Made by a program: the position numbers and the translations under genes. The notes beneath the pieces were generated by a model. It was given only the letters and a program-made list of their open reading frames with translations, searched no databases and was not told the DNA's origin. DNA of 34,737 bases from contig DALQ01000037.1 in assembly GCA_002496845.1 (NCBI GenBank), positions 1 to 34,737 of the forward strand. The letters run 5' to 3'. The stretch comes from Euryarchaeota archaeon UBA495. GTDB taxonomy: Archaea > Thermoplasmatota > Poseidoniia > Poseidoniales > Poseidoniaceae. Below, in pieces: positions 17,366 to 23,996 of the stretch (position 1 is the stretch's first letter; each line of letters begins with the position of its first letter).

Positions 17366-18970
17366 TCAGAAACCGCCGCCACCACCGCATCCACCGCCGC
17401 CACAGCCGCCACCGCCGCAGCCGCCTCCGCCACCTCCGCTATCGCCGGAGTCCGAAACCACACGATGCATTTCGTAGATCGGCGAACCGTGCTCGTCGTG
17501 CCCAACCAGCGTGGCGCCGTATCCGCCCGCCACCGAAGTGCCGAAGTCCGGCCAGTCCAGCGCAGCAAAATCGACCGTGGTCGCGCCGCGCGAGGGGAGG
17601 CCCTCGATCGATCTGGCACCTGTGACGATGCCGCTCGCGACCAAGCCGAAGAACAGGGGGATGAGGCCTCCAAACAAAGGCCAGATGTTCCCTGCTTGAA
17701 GTGCAAAGTGATACGGTGACACCGAGAGAAGCGCCACATTTTGGTCCACAAAACACGCAGCGACAAAGACGCCCGCGACAACAAAGCCCGCCCACGCAGG
17801 AAGGCGGATCCGCTTCCAGGTCGTCGACAGGCCATCGAGCTGCGTGTGAACCCGTTCGATGTCCTGCCCATAGTCCAGCGGCTCAAAGGCGACCGCTGAT
17901 TCGACCTGTTGGCGCGCTGCTGATTGGTGGAGCCCCATCTCTTCGAAGCAGGCTTCGATTTCAGCGAGCGCCTTCCGAAGTTCATTCTCCTCGTATTCGA
18001 TTAAGGGCGCTTCGTGAGCCATCCTCACACCACGCATGTCTTGAGCGCCGGCGACCATGTCATGGTACATCGCCATCTGCTTCTCAATCGCCTCGATGTG
18101 AACGCGGTAACGCTCCATCGCCCCAAAGTTCCCGTCGAGTGTCAAGCGAGCGTGAATCAGCACGGCCATTTCCCTGTAACCGCCCAGCGAAAGACGCTTC
18201 ACTGCCGGCCTCGTTGCTACGTTAAACCGCCCCGTGCGACGAACACTCACCAGGAGGCTCACCACGCCGGTCAGCACGCCAGCGATCAGAAGAACCTGCA
18301 CCTCCATGGGGTACGGCACGGTTTTGCCTTCCGAAACGAGCAGGCCAAATTCGACGTGCGGCTCCAGCGCTTCTTCCCACGAACCATACCCGTCTGCAGC
18401 TTCGCTCAAGCGCCAACTGTGCTTCTCAAATTGGGTGCCAGAGAAGCGCTGTTCTGCCGTGGTGTGGTCCGGCATCACGTAGCGGAAGCGACGGTCTTCG
18501 ATGGAAACCCCAATGAGCATGCTCGGTTCTGCCGTGTTGTCCATCCCGTAGGCCCTGAACATCCGGCCTGCGTATGAATCGTCGCTCTGACGATGGCAAA
18601 AGAAACACTCATCGAAGGTGGAGGGCTCTTCACACATCCTCCACCGTTCGCCTTCCCATTCCACCTCTTCGGGTGGGTCAACACGCTGGTCGAAGTCGCA
18701 CATGCTGGGGATGATGACCAGACGAACCAAGCGTCCGCTTTCCTCGTGGGCAGCACGAAGATCGGCGTCCCAGTCGGCCTCCGTTTCGTTGGAAATCACA
18801 TCCGCGACGTCGTAGACGTACCACTCACCCTCAGGTTGAGGTGGAAAATTCGACACGTCATCCATTCCCTCGGCAGCGGCTGTACCGTATGAAATCGGGA
18901 TGAGGAGCACTACCACGAGCAGCGCAAGGGTTGAGCGACGGCTGAACACGGTCATCGAAGCGGCCGCCAC
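17366..18970 (-). CDS. TPM-domain membrane protein with Gly/Cys-rich C-terminal tail, 534 aa
   Basis: The signal peptide spans residues about 6-33 and contains SRRSTLALLVVV. Residues 48-205 fit a TPM domain: YVYDVADVIS, a strand LVRLVIIP, AGRMFRAYGM, and MLIGVSIEDRRFRYVMP. An insertion in this domain carries Cys91, Cys113 and the segment C122-F-F-C125-H126. A membrane segment lies at about 221-243, then a helical cytoplasmic region (260-385), then two more membrane segments (about 392-450). The end is a tail of Gly blocks separated by three Cys at five-residue spacing, as in bacterial TIGR04222-type proteins. TPM proteins have been linked to membrane or photosystem protein maintenance; function here is unknown. 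GTG at 18970 has GGAGG 12 bases upstream; ATG at 18955 is the alternative. Confidence 0.75.
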   Translation of the reverse strand: MAAASMTVFSRRSTLALLVVVLLIPISYGTAAAEGMDDVSNFPPQPEGEWYVYDVADVISNETEADWDADLRAAHEESGRLVRLVIIPSMCDFDQRVDPPEEVEWEGERWRMCEEPSTFDECFFCHRQSDDSYAGRMFRAYGMDNTAEPSMLIGVSIEDRRFRYVMPDHTTAEQRFSGTQFEKHSWRLSEAADGYGSWEEALEPHVEFGLLVSEGKTVPYPMEVQVLLIAGVLTGVVSLLVSVRRTGRFNVATRPAVKRLSLGGYREMAVLIHARLTLDGNFGAMERYRVHIEAIEKQMAMYHDMVAGAQDMRGVRMAHEAPLIEYEENELRKALAEIEACFEEMGLHQSAARQQVESAVAFEPLDYGQDIERVHTQLDGLSTTWKRIRLPAWAGFVVAGVFVAACFVDQNVALLSVSPYHFALQAGNIWPLFGGLIPLFFGLVASGIVTGARSIEGLPSRGATTVDFAALDWPDFGTSVAGGYGATLVGHDEHGSPIYEMHRVVSDSGDSGGGGGGCGGGGCGGGGCGGGGGF

Positions 18971-18995
18971 GACATGAGGCTTCCTCCGTTTTCAG

Positions 18996-19574
18996 TCATA
19001 ACGAGCCAAACGACCAGCCCAAAGCCAGCCCTCCGAAGAAGAGACCCGCCCCGATCAGCACCAGCGTTCTGCGCGGCGTGAGCGTGTGTGTACGGAGGTC
19101 AACCCAGCGCTGATGGGGGAAAGAGGCGAAGCGTTCCTTGGCCGGCGGCCAGAGGTCAGCAGGCGGGGCACGGCCGAAGACGGCGGCGTAGGCGGCCAGC
19201 GTCGAGGCGTACTGCGCTTCATAGCGCGTGTCTTCTGCTCCCCCTCCGAGGGTTGGCCCATGATCCAAGCGCTGACCAAGCCGTTCTGTGAAAGGACCCC
19301 AATAATCCCGGCTGTAGGTGAGGTGCAAGTGCCAGACCTGATCCACCTCCACCGAAGGCGTGCAAGGACCGGCGTGCACGCACAGGTAAGCGAAGCGGAG
19401 GTACTCCTGAACGGCACGCTTGGCGAAGCCAAGGTCCCAACCTTGTTCATGAGCAAGGCGCTGTTCGAACGTCATGTCCGCCTGCTGAGGGCCGATGGTG
19501 ATGGCGAGAAGGGCCCGGTGGTCGTCGATGGAGATGGCCCCATCGACCGGTGCACCGAGGGCTTCTGCGGCCAT
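18996..19574 (-). CDS. GRDP-like protein with C-terminal membrane segment, 192 aa
   Basis: Residues about 50-105 carry the signature of the 'glycine-rich domain-containing protein-like' family: AVQEYLRFAYLC, then VDQVWHLHLTYSRDYW, then RLDHGP. The paired His in WHLH and the later His may bind a metal, though the family's chemistry is not settled. A hydrophobic segment at about 169-187 probably anchors the C-terminus. The gene lies 25 bp (GTG start) or 40 bp (ATG start) upstream of the TPM/Gly-Cys protein. From memory, bacterial members of this family often sit next to TIGR04222-type Gly/Cys-tailed membrane proteins, so the pair is probably functional. The start is ATG at 19574; no good Shine-Dalgarno was seen. 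Confidence 0.7.
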   Translation of the reverse strand: MAAEALGAPVDGAISIDDHRALLAITIGPQQADMTFEQRLAHEQGWDLGFAKRAVQEYLRFAYLCVHAGPCTPSVEVDQVWHLHLTYSRDYWGPFTERLGQRLDHGPTLGGGAEDTRYEAQYASTLAAYAAVFGRAPPADLWPPAKERFASFPHQRWVDLRTHTLTPRRTLVLIGAGLFFGGLALGWSFGSL

Positions 19575-19617
19575 GGGCGGGGCTTAGCGTCCTCCCGCTT
19601 GAGGATGGCGCCGATGC

Positions 19618-20061
19618 TCACTCGAGCGGATGGGCCACGAGGTACTGCTGCAGGCGCTCAAGACGGCGCTCGCCGTCCTCGTCCACCTCAGCCATGCTGC
19701 GGATGGCTTCCTCGATGGTGGCGTGATCCTCGGGTTGCAGCCCGAGCAGAGAGCGGAACAGGTCGAGCATCGCCCACTCGTCTTCGCTGATGACTTCGTC
19801 GTCCAGCGCCGCGATGAGCGCGCCTTGGTAGGTGGTCGCGTCGCCCATCTCCAGGGCGGTCTCAGGCGCCTCTTCGTCGGTGAAGGGATCATCCCCGCTT
19901 CGCGCGGCCGTGAGCATCTCAAGAGCGTCCATCGGGCCCAAGCCCAGCGAACGTGCGATGATGCTGAGGATCTGTGCTTCGTCGCCGGTGACGATCTCGT
20001 CAGCATAGGCGGCTTCTGCGATGCGGTAGTACAACCATTGGGCTCGGCGCTCAGCGTCCAT
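19618..20061 (-). CDS. TerB-like helical acidic protein, 147 aa
   Basis: An all-helical acidic protein. The layout of an N-terminal helix pair (WLYYRIAEAAYADEIVTGDE, then LSIIARSLGL), and later LIAALDDEVISEDEWAMLD followed by LFRSLLGL, resembles tellurite-resistance TerB-like domains, whose Asp/Glu-rich helix starts bind metal. Family membership is a judgement from pattern only. I chose ATG at 20061 because the open frame extends upstream to 20259 but that part overlaps the preceding gene and reads as Arg/Pro-rich nonsense. It is 40 bp downstream of the PH-like membrane protein and 43 bp upstream of the GRDP-like gene, so probably the second gene of a four-gene operon. Confidence 0.65.
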   Translation of the reverse strand: MDAERRAQWLYYRIAEAAYADEIVTGDEAQILSIIARSLGLGPMDALEMLTAARSGDDPFTDEEAPETALEMGDATTYQGALIAALDDEVISEDEWAMLDLFRSLLGLQPEDHATIEEAIRSMAEVDEDGERRLERLQQYLVAHPLE

Positions 20062-20101
20062 GCCCTTGCCCCGCGCCGGACGGGCATAGCCCTTCTGATG
20101 C

Positions 20102-20656
20102 TCAGACCTGGTCCCACGGCGCGATGTCCTCTTTGGAACGCGACATTGCATCCTCGGCAGGCGTCTGCTCTTCGGCCTCGCCATCTTCTCTGGGAATGAT
20201 GTTCTCGAGCAAGGCGACAGCTCGCTCGAGCGCCGAGGCGGACGGAGCGTTGTAAGCATGGGGCCCGATGCCCTTGCGGTAGATCATGAGCCGGTACACT
20301 TCGCCCTCGTTCTGGGACTGAGTGACCCCTTCGACCTTGAAGATCTCACCACGGGGGATGTGCTCGACAAAGGCGGGCACGACCACGCCAAGCACGGACA
20401 CCATTCGGACTTCGTGCTCATCCACTTCCATGAACATCAACGGCTTGGTGATGACGAGCAGTCCGACCGCACCGCCCCACTCGATCAGCAGCATTACGAG
20501 GCCTTCGACGACCGCCGCGGGGATGCCCAGGACGGCGTCATCAGGGAAGAGCACGAACGGGCCGAACACGCTCACCACGATCAGGAGGCCAGGCCCTCCG
20601 AGGGCCATCATGACGGCGATGAACATCAACGGATGTGGGAGAAAAACGCGCTCCAT
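20102..20656 (-). CDS. Two-segment membrane protein with PH-like domain, 184 aa
   Basis: I do not recognise a named family with confidence. Two hydrophobic segments (about residues 8-35 and 45-72) are followed by a beta-rich stretch: MFMEVDEHEVRMVSVLG, EIFKVEGVTQ and YRLMIYRKG. A hairpin of membrane helices with a cytoplasmic PH-like sheet is common in small bacterial and archaeal membrane proteins. A low-complexity acidic tail ends the chain. The start is ATG at 20656; a TTG three codons upstream is possible. It is the first gene of the four-gene minus-strand run and is divergent from the RHH gene, whose control region it shares. Confidence 0.6.
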   Translation of the reverse strand: MERVFLPHPLMFIAVMMALGGPGLLIVVSVFGPFVLFPDDAVLGIPAAVVEGLVMLLIEWGGAVGLLVITKPLMFMEVDEHEVRMVSVLGVVVPAFVEHIPRGEIFKVEGVTQSQNEGEVYRLMIYRKGIGPHAYNAPSASALERAVALLENIIPREDGEAEEQTPAEDAMSRSKEDIAPWDQV

Positions 20657-20690
20657 GTCACTCAACCATGGGGAGATGGTTTGTGGCTTC

Positions 20691-20705
20691 CGCCGAATTT
20701 TGGCG
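20691..20705 (-). promoter_or_regulatory. Near-palindrome over a TATA-like element for the four-gene run
   Basis: The sequence CGCC-GAATTTT-GGCG has perfect 4-bp outer arms. Its centre reads AAAATT on the minus strand, about 40-45 bases upstream of ATG 20656, a workable position for an archaeal TATA box with a leader of about 20 bases. The arms could let a repressor occlude it. Confidence 0.3.
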
Positions 20706-20725
20706 TAATACGTTCTGATGTCATC
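20704..20725. promoter_or_regulatory. Two short inverted repeats; candidate operators
   Basis: CGTA-a-TACG (20704-20712) and GATG-t-CATC (20717-20725) are perfect short inverted repeats with centres 13 bp apart. They lie between the divergent starts at 20656 and 20772, just upstream of the RHH gene's TATA-like box. RHH proteins bind short tandem sites of this kind, so autoregulation is plausible but unproven. Confidence 0.35.
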
Positions 20726-20734
20726 TGTGATACA

Positions 20735-20743
20735 TTCATATAC
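20735..20743 (+). promoter_or_regulatory. TATA-like box of the RHH gene
   Basis: TTCATATAC is centred about 33 bases before the ATG at 20772. Archaeal transcription starts about 25 bases after the box, near 20764, which leaves a leader of only a few bases. That agrees with the lack of a Shine-Dalgarno before this gene. Confidence 0.5.
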
Positions 20744-20771
20744 CGTACGCTATTCCCTCAACTTGAGTCCT

Positions 20772-21146
20772 ATGACCGCGCCCACCCAACTTGTGTCCCT
20801 CCGCCTCTCGGAGGACGACATCGCGCGCCTCGAGCAGCGCGTTGGTTTGGACGGCACGCGAAGCCGCTCGGACGTCATCCGACTGGCCATCAAGAGCCTG
20901 CTCGATGACGAGCCACTCAAGGCCGGCATGGGTCGCGTCACCATCGACCTCGGCCAAGACGTGATGCCCCAGATCGAGGCCGTGCACGCCCTGACCGGCA
21001 TGGACGCCAAGATGCTCACACGTCAGGGCCTTGACCTGGCCATCCGCGACCAACTCACCGTGCGCAGCGACATCGATGCGCTCATCGACGCCCGTGCAGA
21101 AAAAGCACAGGCACGTCAGAAATTTTCCAGCGAGGACCACCAGTGA
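20772..21146 (+). CDS. Ribbon-helix-helix DNA-binding protein, possibly two RHH units, 124 aa
   Basis: Residues about 5-47 are a CopG/Arc-type RHH unit: strand QLVSLRLS, helix EDDIARLEQRV, turn with SRSD, helix VIRLAIKSLLDD. Residues about 55-98 repeat the layout: strand RVTIDLG, helix QDVMPQIEAVHALTG, helix AKMLTRQGLDLAIRDQL. A charged tail follows. RHH proteins usually dimerise so that two strands enter the major groove; two units in one chain could give an intramolecular pseudodimer. I chose ATG at 20772 because it starts just before the first strand and fits the upstream TATA-like box; the frame also has an ATG at 20718, which would place that box inside the gene. The target is unknown; the divergent membrane operon and itself are the nearest candidates. 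Confidence 0.75.
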   Translation: MTAPTQLVSLRLSEDDIARLEQRVGLDGTRSRSDVIRLAIKSLLDDEPLKAGMGRVTIDLGQDVMPQIEAVHALTGMDAKMLTRQGLDLAIRDQLTVRSDIDALIDARAEKAQARQKFSSEDHQ

Positions 21147-21475
21147 ACACACAGGGTGAGAGCAGACAGAGGGGATGGGAAAATGATCGGAACCGACGGT
21201 ACCCCCAACAACCATCGGAACCGACCCTTCGTCGGAGGCGGACGACCCGCTGCCTCCGGCTTCGCTGCCTTGCGGGAACGCGCCCGTCGCGCGCACTCGG
21301 GTCAACCCCCACAACCCCCAACAACCCCCCCCGGCGACGGCGGCGGGGGGCCCCACCCTGCCTCATGAGGCGGGTGGAACCCAGTGCCGCGGACCCCACG
21401 CCGCGGCACCCTTGAACCGCCAAGGTGCGAATGCGTTCGCCAATCCTTTTGGAGGCTCGACCTCGGTGGGGACTT
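21147..21475 (+). other. Hairpin-rich spacer between the RHH and helicase genes; candidate structured RNA or leader
   Basis: No confident gene lies in these 329 bases. Perfect stems visible on paper are CCGAC/GTCGG (21221-21235, 5-nt loop); CGGAGGC/GCCTCCG (21233-21258, 12-nt loop), which overlaps the first and so competes with it; and GTGCCGCGG/CCGCGGCAC (21384-21409, 8-nt loop). A near-perfect one, with a bulged T, spans 21353-21377 around CCTCATGAGG. A C-rich arm near 21,326-21,332 can pair with a G-rich arm at 21,345-21,350. A 12-bp exact direct repeat lies at 21186 and 21214. GAAATTTTC (21119-21127) is a possible weak TATA element. The stretch could be a long 5' leader of the helicase gene, a free RNA, or an operator region. 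Confidence 0.4.
21183..21368 (+). CDS. Doubtful small Gly/Pro-rich protein, 61 aa
   Basis: ATG at 21183 is preceded by GAGGGGATGGG, which could serve as a ribosome binding site. The product is rich in Gly, Pro and Arg with no recognisable domain. Its codons end mostly in G or C, but the whole stretch is GC-rich, so this is weak support. The 12-bp direct repeat inside it has a 28-base period, which falls in different reading frames and argues against protein-level constraint. I list it only as an alternative to the structured RNA reading. Confidence 0.2.
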   Translation: MIGTDGTPNNHRNRPFVGGGRPAASGFAALRERARRAHSGQPPQPPTTPPGDGGGGPHPAS

Positions 21476-23554
21476 GTGTCGGTCAACGTCGAGGAACTTG
21501 GCCGACGCTGGTTGGCCCACGAAGAAGCTCGACCGGGCCAGCGTGAAATGATCAGGGATGGCTACGAAGCACTCTCTGAACGGGGGCACCTCGTCGCTGC
21601 AGCACCGACAGGAATTGGGAAGACGGCAGCATCACTCGCTGCCGCCATCGCGGTCGCTCGAGAACGCGAGAATCGGTGCACCGTGATGTTCCTCACATCA
21701 CGGCAAAGCCAACACCGAATTGTTGTCGATACGGTTCGAAAAATCAACGACCGAATCAAGGGGGATTTGCGGTCCGTCACTGTGGTTGACATCATTGGAC
21801 GCGAGTCCATGTGCGAAGTTGTCGACATGCAGACCCGTCAATGCTTGTGTGAACGAGGGTCAAGTGAGTCGTCACGAGCTAGATCCAAGGAAGATCTTCG
21901 AAGTTTTCTGTTGCGAAAGCCCCGTCACGTTGACGAAACCCTCCACGAGGCGAAAACATCTGCTGTTTGTGCATGGCAAATATGCCGGAACACGGTAAAG
22001 GACTGCGATGTCCTAGTGTGCGATTACAACCACCTGTTCGACGATCGGATTCGAGAAAATTCACTCTCTGCGATGGGGATATCGCTCCAAAACGCAATCA
22101 TCGTTGTCGATGAAGCGCACAATCTTCCAGATCGGATTCGCATGGGCATGGAACGACGGCTGACCCCGCTGCTGGTTCGCAACGCGAAATTCGATCTGCA
22201 GGAGCACATAGGGAACATCAGTGAGCGCTTGGGCCGTGGCCCGCTCACGGACATAATCGAATGGTGCACGCAGGTCATCGACGCATTGGGGCCGCTGGTC
22301 CAAGCCATGTTCACCCGGCTGCACACTGAATTGGCGGCCGCTGCAGACGACGCCGTGCGTCGCAAGCGAAAGGGCGAGCGTGGCGTGTTTGAACCAAAGG
22401 AATTGGAAGTCCAAGGCAACGACCTGCTGGAGTTGATCCATCAAGCCTGCGACACCGTCGACGGCGTCTCCGGCCAGACCACGCTGACCACACCCACACC
22501 CGCAGCAGCCGTGGAGCGCCTTGACCGGCTCAACGTCCTGCGCGAAGTCCTGCGGGACGCCGAGGTGGCGGTGGACCAGGAGGCCACCGAAGATACGGAT
22601 TCCGACGCCCAGCGTCTTGGTGCCGTCCTCGACGACCTTGTCCGATTCGGGGACACCACCGGCCACCTGTTCTGCTTCTCACCAGAAGGCCGTGCAGGCA
22701 GAATCACCTCGCACCTCTTGGACCCCGGCTTGGTCAGCGGCCCAGTCCTCAACGCCTCGGCCGGAGCCGTGCTCATGTCGGGCACGCTCTATCCGCCCTC
22801 CATGTACGCGGATTTGCTGAACCTCCCCGTCAAGCGAACGACCATCCGAAGTTACCCGTCTCCCTTCGCCTCCCAACGCAGGCCCGTCGTCGTCGCCACC
22901 GACGTCACGACGACCTACCGGCAACGCTCTCCAGCGAACACCGCTCGAATGCAGGAACATCTGCGGGCGTTGATCCAAGCCGCACCGGGGCACGTCGCTG
23001 TCTTCGCCCCGTCCTACGCCCTGCTTGAGGAAATCGTGACCGACGCCCACTGGCCCGTGCATCGAACCATCGTCGAATCCTCCGACTGGGACAAATCGAA
23101 GGCAGACGAGGTGCTTTCCGTGCTCGAGCGCGAACGGGACGCAGGACGCAAGGTCCTCCTCGCTGGCACCTTCGGAGCCCGCTTGTCGGAGGGTGTCGAT
23201 TACCGCGGCGGATTGCTCGATGCCGTGGCCTGCATCGGCTTGCCAATCGCGCCACCGGGCGTCGTGCAGGACGGCCTCAAGTCCTTCGTCGGAGAGCGAT
23301 TTGGCAAGGACAAGTCGTGGCGCTACACCATGACGCAGCCTGCGGTCAACCGTGTCCTGCAAGCGATGGGACGGCCCATCCGCGGCATCGACGACCGTGC
23401 CGTGGTTCTTCTCTTGGAACAGCGGTGTGAACAACCGATGTACCGCAAGTGCTTCCCCGGCGACCTTCAGATGGTGCCCATGAGCGATCCCAACGGACTC
23501 AAACGTCTGGCTGAGCGCTTCTACCGCCGCGTGCTTCGTCCCCCCACACCTTGA
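21476..23554 (+). CDS. XPD/Rad3-family Fe-S DNA helicase, 692 aa
   Basis: A superfamily 2 helicase, likely 5'-to-3' on DNA, acting in repair. Visible in order: Walker A in AAPTGIGKT (residues 42-50), four cysteines placed as for the 4Fe-4S cluster (113, 123, 125 and 165), motif II DEAH (212-215), the SGTLYPPSMYADLL segment opening the second helicase half, GARLSEGVDYRG, and motif VI QAMGRPIRGIDDRAVVLLLEQR split over two lines of evidence (QAMGRPIRG then DDRAV). The length fits archaeal XPD-like proteins. GTG at 21476 is chosen because GGTGGGGA lies just upstream and it puts the usual 20-odd residues before RPGQREM; an in-frame GTG at 21425 and ATG at 21431 are alternatives. DinG-type is the other possibility. 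A small acidic gene follows 25 bp downstream. Confidence 0.88.
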   Translation: MSVNVEELGRRWLAHEEARPGQREMIRDGYEALSERGHLVAAAPTGIGKTAASLAAAIAVARERENRCTVMFLTSRQSQHRIVVDTVRKINDRIKGDLRSVTVVDIIGRESMCEVVDMQTRQCLCERGSSESSRARSKEDLRSFLLRKPRHVDETLHEAKTSAVCAWQICRNTVKDCDVLVCDYNHLFDDRIRENSLSAMGISLQNAIIVVDEAHNLPDRIRMGMERRLTPLLVRNAKFDLQEHIGNISERLGRGPLTDIIEWCTQVIDALGPLVQAMFTRLHTELAAAADDAVRRKRKGERGVFEPKELEVQGNDLLELIHQACDTVDGVSGQTTLTTPTPAAAVERLDRLNVLREVLRDAEVAVDQEATEDTDSDAQRLGAVLDDLVRFGDTTGHLFCFSPEGRAGRITSHLLDPGLVSGPVLNASAGAVLMSGTLYPPSMYADLLNLPVKRTTIRSYPSPFASQRRPVVVATDVTTTYRQRSPANTARMQEHLRALIQAAPGHVAVFAPSYALLEEIVTDAHWPVHRTIVESSDWDKSKADEVLSVLERERDAGRKVLLAGTFGARLSEGVDYRGGLLDAVACIGLPIAPPGVVQDGLKSFVGERFGKDKSWRYTMTQPAVNRVLQAMGRPIRGIDDRAVVLLLEQRCEQPMYRKCFPGDLQMVPMSDPNGLKRLAERFYRRVLRPPTP

Positions 23555-23579
23555 TGAAGGGTCAAGCGGACCAACGCTC

Positions 23580-23993
23580 ATGGAGGAGGAGACCACCACC
23601 CCACTCGCGGCTCGCCCCGAGGAACTCCATGCTGAAGTGGCCGCTGACGCAAGCCACCTCGAAGAGGTGCGACAGCGCCACACCTTCCACCTCGTCACGG
23701 CCGGCATGCTGCCGGAATCTCACCTGGCCAACATCGAGCCAGAACGTCGCTTGGCGTGGATGGTGGAGGAACTCCACGGTCGCTCAGACCCAGACGGCCT
23801 CACCCTTCCCATGGCCGGTGTCACTGACGCTGAACTGACCACGGAAATCGTTGAAGCCGACCAAGGCAGCATGCTCCGGATCAAGATCGAGCAAGATGGA
23901 GCGCCCACCTTGGAGCGTGAACTTCCCCTCGCGGCCGATGCGAAGGACGTCAAGCACCACTTCGTCGACGGACACCTTGTGGTCCGCTGGTGA
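23580..23993 (+). CDS. Small acidic protein of unknown function, 137 aa
   Basis: I do not recognise it. The N-terminal 70 residues are acidic and helical (MEEETTTPLAARPEEL, SHLEEVRQRHTFHLV, RRLAWMVEELHG). The C-terminal 45 residues look beta-rich: LRIKIEQDG, LERELPLAADAKDVKHHF and VDGHLVVRW. That ending resembles the last strands of HSP20/CS-type sandwiches, but the match is weak. The gene starts 25 bp after the helicase on the same strand and is probably co-transcribed. Its stop lies three bases from the stop of the convergent RCC1 gene. Confidence 0.6.
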   Translation: MEEETTTPLAARPEELHAEVAADASHLEEVRQRHTFHLVTAGMLPESHLANIEPERRLAWMVEELHGRSDPDGLTLPMAGVTDAELTTEIVEADQGSMLRIKIEQDGAPTLERELPLAADAKDVKHHFVDGHLVVRW

Positions 23994-23996
23994 AGC

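Noticed and set aside
15628..17625. 665-residue open frame on the plus strand
   Set aside because: It runs antisense through lysE, gdhA and the TPM gene, which are all clearly supported; the product has no recognisable fold.
18590..18615. Calling the TPM protein a c-type cytochrome
   Set aside because: A single CXXCH with two other nearby Cys and no cytochrome c fold or axial ligand is not enough; kept only as a finding.
20062..20259. N-terminal extension of the TerB-like gene
   Set aside because: The extension overlaps the upstream gene and encodes Arg/Pro-rich sequence without family character; the ATG at 20061 starts just before the helical domain.
21384..21409. Bacterial-type intrinsic terminator
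   Set aside because: The 9-bp GC-rich stem is not followed by a T tract and lies just upstream of the helicase start.
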